In this document: one piece after another, positions 45,704 to 55,390 of the stretch | How positions within the stretch are numbered: the stretch's first letter is position 1 | How the letters are laid out: the number at the start of each line of letters is the position of its first letter | Origin: Salinimicrobium tongyeongense | Lineage (GTDB): Bacteria > Bacteroidota > Bacteroidia > Flavobacteriales > Flavobacteriaceae | Direction of reading: 5' to 3' | DNA length: 64,000 bases | Assembly: GCF_026109735.1 (NCBI RefSeq) | Contig: NZ_CP069620.1 | Location: 1,364,001-1,428,000 of the forward strand | Translations under genes and position numbers: made by a program | Notes under the pieces: generated by a model | What the model saw: the letters and a program-made list of their open reading frames with translations, nothing else | What the model was told of the DNA's origin: nothing | The model's database searches: none

Positions 45704-46092
45704 ATGAGTAGTATTACGAAATTTGAGGATTTAGAAATTTGGAAACTGGCCAGAGAAATTTGTTAGAGCTTTATCTTATCAGAGAAAAAAGCAACCTGAA
45801 GAGCGATTACCGACTTTATGATCAACTAAATGGTTCTTCCGGTTCAGTAATGGATAATATAGCCGAAGGTTTTGAGAGGAATGGGAATAAAGAGTTTGCT
45901 CAATTTCTTTCAATAGCAAAAGCATCCTGTGGCGAGACAAGATCTCAACTGTACAGACTTCTTGACAGGAAATACATAGATGACAAAGAATTTAATGCTT
46001 TATATGAGAAAGTTCTCATGCTTGGCAAACAAATTGGAGGGTTTAGGGCATACCTTCAAAATAGCAATTTAAAAGGGAGCAAATTCAAATAA
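45704..46092 (+). pseudogene. Four-helix-bundle protein (23S rRNA-IVP family), frameshifted
   Basis: An ATG at 45704 starts MSSITKFEDLEIWKLAREIC, the usual N-terminus of this family, and meets TAG at 45764-45766. The rest of the protein continues in another frame: LLELYLIREKSNLKSDYRLYD, then SGSVMDNIAEGFERNGNKEFAQF and a C-terminal helix, ending at 46092. Adding one T near 45763 would restore one 129-residue frame, so a single-base deletion in a T run is the simplest cause. The downstream ATG at 45739 could yield a 117-residue product without the first helix. The family's role is unknown. It interrupts the sufA-sufB gap. Confidence 0.8.
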
Positions 46093-46130
46093 TCTTGAAT
46101 TTTGAACCTTAAATTTGGAATTAGACAAAG

Positions 46131-47576
46131 ATGGCATATACAGAAGACGATTTAAAGAAAGAGCTCGACAATAAAGAGTACAAGTATGGATTTTATACAG
46201 ACATTCAATCTGATACTTTCCCTGTAGGGCTTAATGAAGATATTGTGCGGGCAATCTCTAAAAAGAAAAATGAGCCTGAGTGGATGACCAACTGGAGGCT
46301 GGAAGCTTTTAGGGCATGGCAGGAAATGATTGAACCGGAATGGGCAAATGTTCATTATGAAAAACCTGATTTCCAGAATATTTCCTATTACTCTGCCCCT
46401 TCAAAAAAGCCAAAATATGACAGCCTTGATGAAGTAGACCCCGAGTTACTCGATACCTTTAAAAAGCTTGGGATCTCCATTGATGAGCAGAAAAAGCTTG
46501 CAGGTGTAGCCGTAGATGTGGTGATGGATTCCGTTTCTGTAACCACAACCTTCAAAAAGACCCTGGCCGAAAAAGGGATTATTTTCTGCTCTATTTCTGA
46601 AGCCATTCAGGAGCACCCGGAACTGGTGAAAAAATACCTGGGAACTGTAGTACCTCAAAAAGACAATTTTTACGCAGCTTTAAATTCCGCAGTATTTAGT
46701 GATGGTTCTTTTTGTTATATCCCAAAAGGAGTTCGCTGCCCTATGGAGTTGTCTACGTACTTCAGAATAAATCAGGCAGGTACCGGCCAGTTTGAAAGAA
46801 CACTTGTGGTTGCCGATGAAAGCAGCTACGTGAGTTACCTTGAAGGCTGTACCGCCCCGCAACGTGACGAAAACCAGTTGCACGCCGCAGTGGTGGAACT
46901 CATTGCACTTGACGGAGCAGAGATCAAATATTCTACCGTACAAAACTGGTATCCAGGTGATAAACAGGGAAAAGGAGGAGTGTATAACTTCGTGACCAAG
47001 CGCGGACTTTGTGAAGCGAACGCCAAAATAAGCTGGACCCAGGTAGAAACGGGATCGGCAGTTACGTGGAAGTACCCGAGTTGTGTGCTGAAAGGAGATA
47101 ATTCGGTAGGAGAATTTTATTCTATCGCGGTGACCAATGATTTTCAGCAGGCCGATACTGGAACTAAAATGATCCATATTGGAAAAAATACCAGGAGCAC
47201 CATTATTTCCAAAGGTATCTCGGCCGGAAAAAGCCAGAACAGCTACAGGGGGCTCGTTCAAATAAACAGCAAAGCTGAAAATGCCCGAAATTTCTCTCAG
47301 TGTGACTCATTGCTTATGGGAAATAAATGTGGTGCCCACACCTTCCCTTATATTGAAGCAAAGAACAAAACAGCTAAAGTAGAACACGAGGCCACCACCA
47401 GTAAAATTGGGGAAGACCAGATTTTCTACTGTAACCAGAGAGGTATTGACACCGAAAAAGCTATTGCCTTGATTGTAAACGGGTTTAGCAAAGAAGTATT
47501 GAACAAACTTCCCATGGAATTTGCGGTTGAAGCTCAAAAGTTACTGGAGATCTCCCTGGAAGGATCTGTAGGATAA
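46131..47576 (+). CDS. sufB: Fe-S cluster assembly protein SufB
   Basis: 481 residues. [20 protein letters not shown], then [40 protein letters not shown], and [20 protein letters not shown] with the conserved Cys used for cluster assembly. SufB forms the scaffold with SufC and SufD in the cytoplasm. It is followed after 5 bases by a small lipoprotein gene, then sufC. Confidence 0.96.
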   Translation: MAYTEDDLKKELDNKEYKYGFYTDIQSDTFPVGLNEDIVRAISKKKNEPEWMTNWRLEAFRAWQEMIEPEWANVHYEKPDFQNISYYSAPSKKPKYDSLDEVDPELLDTFKKLGISIDEQKKLAGVAVDVVMDSVSVTTTFKKTLAEKGIIFCSISEAIQEHPELVKKYLGTVVPQKDNFYAALNSAVFSDGSFCYIPKGVRCPMELSTYFRINQAGTGQFERTLVVADESSYVSYLEGCTAPQRDENQLHAAVVELIALDGAEIKYSTVQNWYPGDKQGKGGVYNFVTKRGLCEANAKISWTQVETGSAVTWKYPSCVLKGDNSVGEFYSIAVTNDFQQADTGTKMIHIGKNTRSTIISKGISAGKSQNSYRGLVQINSKAENARNFSQCDSLLMGNKCGAHTFPYIEAKNKTAKVEHEATTSKIGEDQIFYCNQRGIDTEKAIALIVNGFSKEVLNKLPMEFAVEAQKLLEISLEGSVG

Positions 47577-47581
47577 CAATT

Positions 47582-47995
47582 ATGAAAAAAATATATTTTG
47601 CATTACTGGCGGCAGGGCTGTTCACGCTCAACGGCTGCGGGGAAGATTCAGACCCCACAGAAGTTGAACCACAGGCCGTAGTGGCAAAAGACAGCATACC
47701 TACCATAAAAGGGGATTTTATCTTTCTTGCAGATGCTGCAGTTATAAAAGGTAAAGACTTTATTTATGGAGTGCAGATAGATTCATTAAGCCGCAGACTG
47801 GCCGACAGTGTTGCGGAATTTAAAGAAGATGATTTTGACATGGTGCCGGTCACAGTAAAAGCGCGCATCCTTCAAAATCCGCGACGCGAAGGTTGGGAAG
47901 AACTGGTAGAGATAAAAGAGATCATCGAAATCTCCACACCTCAACCCGATACTTCAGCTGCGCCACGAATTAAAAAAGACATACAAAAACCCTGA
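47582..47995 (+). CDS. Small lipoprotein of unknown function within the suf operon
   Basis: 137 residues. Lipobox LNGC near residue 19, then an acidic linker ([10 protein letters not shown]) and a small domain with [26 protein letters not shown]. The C-terminus is Pro/Lys-rich. No known domain. It lies 5 bases after sufB and 22 before sufC, so it is translated from the suf transcript; a link to cluster assembly is unproven since it should be outside the cytoplasm. Confidence 0.7.
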   Translation: MKKIYFALLAAGLFTLNGCGEDSDPTEVEPQAVVAKDSIPTIKGDFIFLADAAVIKGKDFIYGVQIDSLSRRLADSVAEFKEDDFDMVPVTVKARILQNPRREGWEELVEIKEIIEISTPQPDTSAAPRIKKDIQKP

Positions 47996-48017
47996 GGATT
48001 CAGGAAATATTAAAATT

Positions 48018-48770
48018 ATGCTTAAAATAAAGAATTTACACGCCAAAGTAGAAGGCCTTAAAATATTAAAAGGCATAGACCTCACTATAAATGCAGGAGA
48101 GATCCATGCTATTATGGGGCCTAACGGTTCAGGGAAAAGCACGCTTTCTTCGGTTATTGCCGGAAAGGAAGAGTATGAAGTAACCCGCGGAGAGATCGTT
48201 TTTGAAGGAGAAGAACTTACCGAGTTTGATGCTGAAGAAAGGGCGCATAAAGGTGTATTTCTGTCTTTCCAGTATCCTGTGGAAATTCCTGGGGTGACGG
48301 TGACCAACTTTATGCGCACAGTGATCAACGCCAACAGGCAGGCCAAAGGCCTTGAAGATATGCCGGCCAATGAAATGCTGAAAAAGATCCGTGAAAAATC
48401 CGAATTGCTTGAAATAGATCGCAAGTTCCTTTCCCGTTCCCTTAACGAAGGCTTTTCGGGAGGAGAAAAGAAGCGAAACGAGATCTTCCAGATGGCCATG
48501 TTAGAGCCAAAACTGGCCATACTTGACGAGACAGATTCAGGACTGGATATTGATGCCCTGCGCATTGTGGCTAACGGGGTGAACAAGCTGAGAAGGCCAG
48601 ACAATGCTACCCTGGTGATCACTCACTACCAAAGATTGCTGGATTATATCATCCCAGATTATGTACACGTGATGCTCGACGGGAAGATTGTAAAATCTGG
48701 AGGAAAAGAACTCGCCTACGAGCTGGAAGAAAAAGGATACGACTGGATCAAGGAAGAAGTAGGAGCGTAA
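48018..48770 (+). CDS. sufC: Fe-S cluster assembly ATPase SufC
   Basis: 250 residues, ABC ATPase. Walker [11 protein letters not shown]-loop [14 protein letters not shown] signature as [14 protein letters not shown], and Walker [17 protein letters not shown], with the D-loop and the H-loop in VITHYQR. It powers the SufBCD scaffold. The 54-base gap to sufD holds a small CCCC/GGGG hairpin. Confidence 0.97.
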   Translation: MLKIKNLHAKVEGLKILKGIDLTINAGEIHAIMGPNGSGKSTLSSVIAGKEEYEVTRGEIVFEGEELTEFDAEERAHKGVFLSFQYPVEIPGVTVTNFMRTVINANRQAKGLEDMPANEMLKKIREKSELLEIDRKFLSRSLNEGFSGGEKKRNEIFQMAMLEPKLAILDETDSGLDIDALRIVANGVNKLRRPDNATLVITHYQRLLDYIIPDYVHVMLDGKIVKSGGKELAYELEEKGYDWIKEEVGA

Positions 48771-48824
48771 GGCGCCAGAAGGCCCTTTAATTTTCCCCTT
48801 TTTGGGGAGTAAGAAAAAAGAACA

Positions 48825-50138
48825 ATGGAGCTAAAAGATAAATTATTATCCTCATTCCTGGCTTTTGAAGAGAACGTGGACATGAATAGTGATATTCACG
48901 ACATTAGAAGCCGGGCAATTAAGGATTTTGAAGAAATGGGCTTCCCCACCAGGAAACAGGAAGCCTGGAAATACACATCCCTTAACAAGGTGTTGAAGCA
49001 CGATTATACTGTATTTCCAAAAAAACACGACACCATTGATTACCGGGATGTGGAGAAGTATTTCATAGATGATATAGATACTTACAAGATCGTATTCATC
49101 GATGGGATCTATGCCTCACACCTTTCGGCTACAACCCACGACAAGATTGATGCCTGCCTGATGTCTTCGGCATTAAACAGCTCGAAATACAAGCCAATTA
49201 TTGACAATTACTTCAGTACCGTGGCCCCAAAAGAAAGCCTCACCTCTTTAAACACTGCTTTTTCGAGGGAAGGTGCTTTCATCAATATTCCGAAAAACAC
49301 AATGGCCGATAAGCCCATACAGGTGCTTAATTTCTCTACCGGGAATGAATCGGCCCTGCTGGTGCAGCCAAGAAACCTGATTGTTGTTGGGGAGAACTCG
49401 CACGTGCAGATCATTGAAAGGCACCAAAGCCTTACTGATCAACCTGTTTTGACAAATTCGGTTACTGAAGTTTATGCCGATAAAAGAGCAATTGTCGATT
49501 ACTACAAAATCCAGAATGACAATCACAATGCCTCTTTAATTGACAACACTTTTATTGAACAGCACAGGGAGAGTATTTGTTCTGTACACACTTTTTCTTT
49601 TGGTGGAAACCTTACCCGCAATAACCTCAACTATTACCAAAAAGGAGAGCGCATAGATTCTACTTTAAAAGGGATCACCGTAATTGGCGGCAAACAGCAT
49701 GTTGATCACAACACCCTGGTTCACCACACAGAACCCAACTGTGAGAGCCATCAGGATTATAAAGGTGTATTTGCCGAGTCTTCTACAGGGGTTTTTAACG
49801 GAAAGATCATCGTTAATAAAGAGGCTCAGAAAACAAATGCTTTTCAGGCAAATAACAACATTTTACTGGACGATAAGGCCACTATCAATTCCAAACCACA
49901 GCTGGAGATCTTTGCCGACGACGTAAAGTGCAGCCACGGATGTACTATTGGCCAGTTAGATGATGAAGCCTTATTCTACCTGCGTTCACGCGGAATTCCG
50001 CTAAAAGAGGCGAGGGCACTTTTAATGTACGCCTTTGCAAATAACGTACTCGAAAGTGTCAAAATTCCGGAGCTTAAGGCCAGGATCACAAAAATTATTG
50101 CCCTTAAACTCGGGGTGAATGTGGGCTACAGCCTGTAA
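48825..50138 (+). CDS. sufD: Fe-S cluster assembly protein SufD
   Basis: 437 residues. C-terminal right-handed beta-helix motifs DHNTLVHHTEPNCESHQDYKG, STGVFNGKIIVNKEAQKT and DVKCSHGCTIGQLDDEALFYL are typical of SufD, which supports iron entry into the scaffold. It partners with SufB and SufC. sufS starts 18 bases later. Confidence 0.96.
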   Translation: MELKDKLLSSFLAFEENVDMNSDIHDIRSRAIKDFEEMGFPTRKQEAWKYTSLNKVLKHDYTVFPKKHDTIDYRDVEKYFIDDIDTYKIVFIDGIYASHLSATTHDKIDACLMSSALNSSKYKPIIDNYFSTVAPKESLTSLNTAFSREGAFINIPKNTMADKPIQVLNFSTGNESALLVQPRNLIVVGENSHVQIIERHQSLTDQPVLTNSVTEVYADKRAIVDYYKIQNDNHNASLIDNTFIEQHRESICSVHTFSFGGNLTRNNLNYYQKGERIDSTLKGITVIGGKQHVDHNTLVHHTEPNCESHQDYKGVFAESSTGVFNGKIIVNKEAQKTNAFQANNNILLDDKATINSKPQLEIFADDVKCSHGCTIGQLDDEALFYLRSRGIPLKEARALLMYAFANNVLESVKIPELKARITKIIALKLGVNVGYSL

Positions 50139-50156
50139 CCCAAAAAAATAAAACTC

Positions 50157-51395
50157 ATGAAAGTTGCCTCTACCAAACCCCACTTTGATGTGGAAACCAT
50201 TCGAAAAGATTTTCCCATCCTCTCCCGCGAGGTGAATGGAAAACCGCTGGTTTATTTTGACAATGCGGCAACTTCACAAACTCCGCAGCAGGTAATAGAC
50301 GCTATTGTAGATTATTACACGCGATACAATGCGAACATTCACCGCGGGGTTCACACGCTCTCGCAGGAAGCCACAGATGCTTATGAGCAGGCCCGCATAA
50401 AAGTCCAGGAGCATTTTAATGCAGCTAAGGCACACGAAATAATTCTCACTTCGGGTACTACCCACGCCATAAATCTCGTGGCCAGCGGATTTGCTTACCT
50501 TCTGAAAAAAGATGATGAGATCATAGTTTCAGCTTTAGAGCACCACAGCAATATTGTGCCCTGGCAGATGTTATGCGAGAAAACCGGTGCAAAGCTGAAA
50601 GTGATCCCCATGAATGAAGAGGGAATGCTCAGAATGGATGAGTACGAAAAACTGCTTTCAGAAAAGACAAAACTGGTATTTGTAAACCACGTCTCTAATG
50701 CCCTGGGAACCGTAAACCCGGTTGAGGAGATCATTCAAAAAGCACATGCGGTGGGCGCAGCCGTTCTCTTAGACGGGGCACAGGCAGCAGCTCACATTAA
50801 GGCAGATGTACAGGCACTGGATGTGGATTTTTATGCAGTTTCGGCCCATAAGATGTGCGGCCCCACTGGTGTGGGAATGCTCTACGGAAAGGAGGAATGG
50901 CTTAAGAAACTTCCGCCGTATCAGGGAGGAGGCGAAATGATTGCAACGGTGACTTTTGAGAAGACCACCTATGCCGATCTGCCCCATAAATTTGAAGCCG
51001 GAACGCCCGATATTTGCGGCGGCATTGCTTTTGCAGCCGCTCTTGATTACATGAATGCCATAGGCTTCGAAAAGATCGCTGCCTACGAACATGAACTCCT
51101 GGAATACGCCACTCAAAAGCTACTCGAAATAGAAGGTTTAAAGATTTACGGAACTTCTTCAGAAAAAACTGCTGTGATCTCTTTCAACATTGGTGAGATA
51201 CACCCGTATGACATAGGCACTATCATAGACAAATTGGGAATTGCTGTAAGAACCGGCCACCATTGCGCACAACCGGTGATGGATTTCTACAGAATACCGG
51301 GAACAGTTCGGGCTTCATTTTCATTTTACAACACTAAAGAAGAAATAGATACATTTGTTGAGGCAGTGAAAAAAGCAAAACAAATGCTGTCATAA
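50157..51395 (+). CDS. sufS: Cysteine desulfurase SufS
   Basis: 412 residues, class V aminotransferase fold. PLP Lys232 in SAHKMCGPTGVG and active-site Cys370 in RTGHHCAQPVMDF (SufS/CsdA-type short loop). It releases sulfur from cysteine as a persulfide for cluster assembly and hands it to SufE, encoded two genes on. Confidence 0.96.
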   Translation: MKVASTKPHFDVETIRKDFPILSREVNGKPLVYFDNAATSQTPQQVIDAIVDYYTRYNANIHRGVHTLSQEATDAYEQARIKVQEHFNAAKAHEIILTSGTTHAINLVASGFAYLLKKDDEIIVSALEHHSNIVPWQMLCEKTGAKLKVIPMNEEGMLRMDEYEKLLSEKTKLVFVNHVSNALGTVNPVEEIIQKAHAVGAAVLLDGAQAAAHIKADVQALDVDFYAVSAHKMCGPTGVGMLYGKEEWLKKLPPYQGGGEMIATVTFEKTTYADLPHKFEAGTPDICGGIAFAAALDYMNAIGFEKIAAYEHELLEYATQKLLEIEGLKIYGTSSEKTAVISFNIGEIHPYDIGTIIDKLGIAVRTGHHCAQPVMDFYRIPGTVRASFSFYNTKEEIDTFVEAVKKAKQMLS

Positions 51396-51405
51396 ATTTC
51401 AGGAA

Positions 51406-51810
51406 ATGAGGAAAATACTGCTTTTAATACTCTTTGTAATTTCCCTTTCATGTGCCAATACCATAGATACCGTAACAGAAGAAATTCTGGACGGTGATTA
51501 CAGGGTGACACAAATTGAGGGACATGATTCGCTGCCCAGGGGCATTGTTTTCAACTTTAACCCTATGGCAAGCAAACTTTCGGGAAATACGGGATGTAAT
51601 GATTTTTCAGCTCATTACAATCAGCAGGGAAACAACCTGGAGTTTTCCACTCCCATGAATACTAGGAAGTATTGTAAGGGGAAAATGGAAGTAGAAAGAC
51701 AAATTTTGTCTTCTTTCGAAAAGGTCTCAAAACTGGACCACAATGGCAATGAAATTGTTATTTATTCCAACAATGATGTACCTTTAATAACTTTAACTAA
51801 AATCGACTAA
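51406..51810 (+). CDS. META-domain (HslJ-like) lipoprotein
   Basis: 134 residues. Lipobox ISLSC (about Cys16) and a META-like domain with GNTGCNDFSAHYNQQGN and MNTRKYCKGKMEVE, both common to HslJ-type proteins. These are secreted or outer-membrane lipoproteins of unclear role. It lies between sufS (10 bases) and sufE (2 bases), the second lipoprotein inside this operon. Confidence 0.8.
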   Translation: MRKILLLILFVISLSCANTIDTVTEEILDGDYRVTQIEGHDSLPRGIVFNFNPMASKLSGNTGCNDFSAHYNQQGNNLEFSTPMNTRKYCKGKMEVERQILSSFEKVSKLDHNGNEIVIYSNNDVPLITLTKID

Positions 51811-51812
51811 TA

Positions 51813-52238
51813 GTGAGCAACATAAAAGAAATACAGGACGAGATTGTAGATGAATTTGCCATGTTTGACGATTGGATGCAGCGGTATGAGCACATGATCG
51901 AGCTTGGTAAATCCCTGCCGCTTATAGAAGAAAAATACAAGACCGAAGATAACCTCATTAAAGGCTGCCAGAGTAAAGTGTGGGTTCATGCCGAACTTCA
52001 AGGCGAGAAACTGGTTTTCACAGCCGATAGTGACGCTATTATTACAAAAGGCATCATCGCCATTCTCATTCGCGCTTACTCCAACCAGCACCCAAAAGAC
52101 ATTCTGGATGCCGATACAACTTTTATAGATGAGATTGGATTAAAAGAACATTTGTCCCCCACGCGGGCCAATGGCCTTGTGAGTATGATCAAGCAGTTAA
52201 AAATGTATGCAGTGGCATATCAAACGCAATTAAATTAA
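51813..52238 (+). CDS. sufE: Cysteine desulfuration protein SufE
   Basis: 141 residues from GTG at 51813, two bases after the preceding stop. Sulfur-acceptor Cys52 is in NLIKGCQSKVWVH. It accepts persulfide from SufS and passes it to SufB. One base separates it from the DUF59 gene. Confidence 0.94.
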   Translation: MSNIKEIQDEIVDEFAMFDDWMQRYEHMIELGKSLPLIEEKYKTEDNLIKGCQSKVWVHAELQGEKLVFTADSDAIITKGIIAILIRAYSNQHPKDILDADTTFIDEIGLKEHLSPTRANGLVSMIKQLKMYAVAYQTQLN

Positions 52239-52239
52239 G

Positions 52240-52563
52240 ATGGAACACGCACAGAATTCCGAAGTTTTAGGAGAGAAAATCGTTAGGGTTTTAAAGACCA
52301 TCTACGATCCCGAAATTCCGGTAGATATATATGAACTTGGGTTGATCTATGATGTTATGGTAAATGAAGATAACGAGATCAAGATCCTTATGACTCTTAC
52401 TACCCCCAACTGTCCCGTAGCCGAATCTCTGCCTATGGAAGTAGAAGAGAAGATCAAATCTATGGACGAAGTGAAAGACTGCGAAGTTGAGATCACTTTT
52501 GACCCGCCATGGAACCAGGATCTTATGAGTGAAGAGGCCAAACTGGAACTGGGAATGCTTTAA
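52240..52563 (+). CDS. sufT: SUF system DUF59 protein (SufT-like)
   Basis: 107 residues, DUF59/MIP18 family. IYDPEIPVDIYELGLIYDV, LTTPNCPVAESLPMEVE with the conserved Cys, and FDPPWNQDLMSEEAKLELGML are clear. These proteins aid maturation of Fe-S proteins, mainly under high demand. It lies 1 base after sufE. Confidence 0.9.
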   Translation: MEHAQNSEVLGEKIVRVLKTIYDPEIPVDIYELGLIYDVMVNEDNEIKILMTLTTPNCPVAESLPMEVEEKIKSMDEVKDCEVEITFDPPWNQDLMSEEAKLELGML

Positions 52564-52589
52564 CAAACAAAACTATCTTTTAAATTTTT

Positions 52590-53093
52590 ATGCCAGAAGA
52601 AATTATAAACCGCGTTGCAAACAGTAAATTAGTAACTGTTGACCTGGAGGAATTATACCCTACCGGCGAGCGCGTTATTTTTGACATAAAAGACTGGCTC
52701 CTGGAAGGTTTTGTGCTAAGGGAAAAGGAGTTTAGGGCCACTGCAAAGGCACACGACTGGTCGCAGTACACCGGTAAATACGTTGCCCTTACCTGCTCCA
52801 GTGAAGCCATAATTCCGGGCTGGGCCTATATGCTGCTAAGCACCTATCTCGCGCCTCACGCCAAAAAAGTGGTTACGGGAGACCTGTCAATGCTCGAAAC
52901 GATACTTTATACCGAAATCCTGCAAAACCTTGATGTTTCTAAATATGAGGGGCTGCCGGTAATTATAAAAGGCTGCTCGCGCCGACCCGTGCCTCAAAAT
53001 GCCTATTTACAACTAATCAATAAACTTCAGCCGGTAGCAAGAAGCATCATGTATGGCGAAGCCTGTTCCTCGGTACCGCTGTTTAAAAAGTAG
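52590..53093 (+). CDS. DUF2480 family protein
   Basis: 167 residues, cytoplasmic. KAHDWSQYTGKYVALTCSSEAIIPGWAYMLL (in part) and VIIKGCSRRPVPQNAYLQL are conserved in Bacteroidetes proteins of this family, usually found beside suf genes. The two conserved Cys (in TCSSE and KGCSRR) could bind metal or a cluster, which is inference. It follows the DUF59 gene by 26 bases. Confidence 0.85.
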   Translation: MPEEIINRVANSKLVTVDLEELYPTGERVIFDIKDWLLEGFVLREKEFRATAKAHDWSQYTGKYVALTCSSEAIIPGWAYMLLSTYLAPHAKKVVTGDLSMLETILYTEILQNLDVSKYEGLPVIIKGCSRRPVPQNAYLQLINKLQPVARSIMYGEACSSVPLFKK

Positions 53094-53096
53094 TAC

Positions 53097-53999
53097 ATGA
53101 AGAAATTTTTACTTTTTACTTTTATTTTATTCGCATTTGCGGCAAACGCCCAGGATGAAAATGAAGACCAGAACGAAACTCCGCCAGATGGATGGACTTC
53201 CGAAGGAAAATTCCAGCTGCTCTTTAACCAGTCGGCTTTTAATGCTGAATGGACCGGCGGCGGAACTTCGAGCATGGCTGCCAACCTGGTGCTTGACTAC
53301 AACCTCAATTATCGAAAGGGAAATTTTACCTGGGACAATAAATTCCTGGCCAATTATGGCCTCACAAAACTGAAGGCTGACGAGTTTACCCGAAAAACCA
53401 GTGACCGGCTCGAGATCAACAGCATACTCGGGAAACAGATGGAAGATTCTAACTGGTATTACTCATTTTTCACGAATTTCAGGACCCAGTTCAGCAAAGG
53501 CTATGTGTATTCTGAAGACCCCGAAACAGGGCAGCCAACCCGCCGCGAAACCACGCATTTCATATCTCCCGCCTACCTGCAGTTTGGCCCCGGGATGATG
53601 TGGAAAAAAAACGAGGATTTCTGGGTCAACCTGGCTCCTGCCACTGCGAGGTTTATCTTTGTGGATCCAGAGTTTACTTCAGTTCCCGGATATGTTGACG
53701 GCTCCTATTACGGGGTTGACACCAACAAAAGTACCCGGTTTGAACTTGGGGCTTCGCTGAGTTCCTACTTCAAATATGAGGTGATGACCAATGTGACCAT
53801 GGAACACAACCTTAGCCTCTACTCCAACTACCTCGACCATCCCGAAAATATTGATATTGATTACCTGCTTAACCTTGATATGGGCATCAATAAGTATCTT
53901 TCGGCCAATTTCATCTTTCAGGCCATTTACGATGACAATATCGTAGGCGCATTTCAGGTAAGGGAAGTTTTTGGGGCGGGCTTTACCTATACCTTCTAA
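53097..53999 (+). CDS. DUF3078 family outer-membrane-like protein
   Basis: 300 residues. Signal peptide KKFLLFTFILFAFAANAQ, then FNQSAFNAEWTGGGTSSMAANL, the DUF3078 hallmark, and amphipathic beta strands ending in Phe (FGAGFTYTF), as in outer-membrane barrel proteins. Function unknown. It starts 3 bases after the DUF2480 gene and closes the suf gene run. Confidence 0.85.
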   Translation: MKKFLLFTFILFAFAANAQDENEDQNETPPDGWTSEGKFQLLFNQSAFNAEWTGGGTSSMAANLVLDYNLNYRKGNFTWDNKFLANYGLTKLKADEFTRKTSDRLEINSILGKQMEDSNWYYSFFTNFRTQFSKGYVYSEDPETGQPTRRETTHFISPAYLQFGPGMMWKKNEDFWVNLAPATARFIFVDPEFTSVPGYVDGSYYGVDTNKSTRFELGASLSSYFKYEVMTNVTMEHNLSLYSNYLDHPENIDIDYLLNLDMGINKYLSANFIFQAIYDDNIVGAFQVREVFGAGFTYTF

Positions 54000-54095
54000 A
54001 AAAGGCATTTTCAGAAGAAATTTTTCAGCCTTAAATTTAGCTAATGTTTAAGAGCTCTCGCAGTTCGCGGCTTCGGCTTGTAAAAATCATTTATG

Positions 54096-54103
54096 TAACT
54101 TTG
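54096..54103 (+). promoter_or_regulatory. -7 promoter element for hflX
   Basis: TAACTTTG matches TAnnTTTG, 19 bases before the hflX ATG. No -33 TTTG at 19-base spacing. Confidence 0.45.
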
Positions 54104-54122
54104 TTTCCATAGTCCACCTTCT

Positions 54123-55346
54123 ATGTTAGAAAAAAACAATCTAGAATACGAAAAAGTTGTGCTCATTGGGATCGTCACCCGCGAGCAGAACGAAGAAAAA
54201 CTCGAAGAATACCTTGACGAACTTGAATTCCTTACTTACACTGCGGGAGGCGAGGTAAAAAAACGGTTTACGCAGAAAATGGACATGCCCAACCCAAAAA
54301 CCTTTATAGGTACGGGAAAGATGGAAGAAGTGCGTCTTTTTGTTTCTGAAAATGAGATAGGAACTGCCATTTTTGACGACGAACTCTCTCCTGCCCAGCA
54401 AAAGAATATCGAAAAGATCCTGAATTGCAAGGTGCTGGACAGAACGAACCTTATTCTTGACATTTTTGCCCAGAGGGCCACAACAAGCTACGCCCGCACG
54501 CAGGTAGAGCTTGCGCAGTACCAGTATCTTCTTCCAAGACTTGCCGGGATGTGGACACACCTGGAGCGCCAGCGGGGGGGTATTGGAATGAGAGGGCCCG
54601 GGGAAACTGAGATTGAAACCGACCGCCGGATTGTACGTGACAAGATCGCCCTGCTCAAGAAAAAGCTGGAGACCATAGACAAACAAATGGAAGTGCAGCG
54701 CGGAAACCGCGGCCAACTGGTGAGAGTGGCTTTGGTAGGTTACACCAACGTGGGAAAATCTACACTTATGAATGTGATTAGCAAGAGTAAAGTTTTTGCT
54801 GAAAACAAGCTTTTTGCCACCCTTGATACTACGGTTAGAAAAGTGGTCATCCGCAACCTGCCTTTTTTGCTTACAGATACTGTTGGGTTCATCAGGAAAT
54901 TACCCACACAGCTGGTAGAATCTTTCAAATCTACGCTTGATGAGGTGCGCGAAGCCGATCTTTTGCTGCATGTGGTAGATATTTCCCATCCGCAGTTTGA
55001 AGATCATATAGCTTCAGTAAACCAGATTTTAGCCGAAATAAAGAGCGGTGAAAAACCTACTTTGATGGTCTTCAATAAAATTGATGCCTACGAAGCCGAA
55101 AAAATCGAGGAAGATGACCTGGTGACCGAAAAAACCAGCTCCCACTACACTTTGGCAGAATGGGAAAACACCTGGATGAACCGTCTTGGCGATAATGTGC
55201 TGTTCATTTCGGCCCTCAACAAGGAGAACATGGAAGAATTCAGGAAAAAGGTTTATGAGGCAGTAAGGGAGATTCACATCACCCGCTTTCCTTATAACAA
55301 TTTCCTTTATCCCGAATACGACACCTATACAGACGAAGAGGAATAA
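54123..55346 (+). CDS. hflX: GTPase HflX
   Basis: 407 residues. N-terminal HflX domain with TAGGEVKKRFTQKMDMPNP and FIGTGKMEEV, the linker QRGGIGMRGPGETEIETDRR, then a GTPase domain: G1 GYTNVGKST, G3 DTVGFIRKLP, G4 FNKIDAY. HflX binds 50S or 70S ribosomes and splits stalled ribosomes under stress. Complete at usual length. Confidence 0.96.
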   Translation: MLEKNNLEYEKVVLIGIVTREQNEEKLEEYLDELEFLTYTAGGEVKKRFTQKMDMPNPKTFIGTGKMEEVRLFVSENEIGTAIFDDELSPAQQKNIEKILNCKVLDRTNLILDIFAQRATTSYARTQVELAQYQYLLPRLAGMWTHLERQRGGIGMRGPGETEIETDRRIVRDKIALLKKKLETIDKQMEVQRGNRGQLVRVALVGYTNVGKSTLMNVISKSKVFAENKLFATLDTTVRKVVIRNLPFLLTDTVGFIRKLPTQLVESFKSTLDEVREADLLLHVVDISHPQFEDHIASVNQILAEIKSGEKPTLMVFNKIDAYEAEKIEEDDLVTEKTSSHYTLAEWENTWMNRLGDNVLFISALNKENMEEFRKKVYEAVREIHITRFPYNNFLYPEYDTYTDEEE

Positions 55347-55390
55347 TTTCTGAAAAATTTCAGTATTTTAGAGGAGCTAATTCTCTGAAC

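Noticed and set aside
45739-46092. Programmed -1 frameshift in the four-helix-bundle gene
   Set aside because: No X-XXY-YYZ slippery heptamer in the right phase ahead of the stop; a one-base deletion in a T run is simpler.
48791-48812. CCCC-TTTTT-GGGG hairpin between sufC and sufD as a terminator
   Set aside because: Short stem without a T-tract inside a clear operon; kept only as a comment in the sufC entry.
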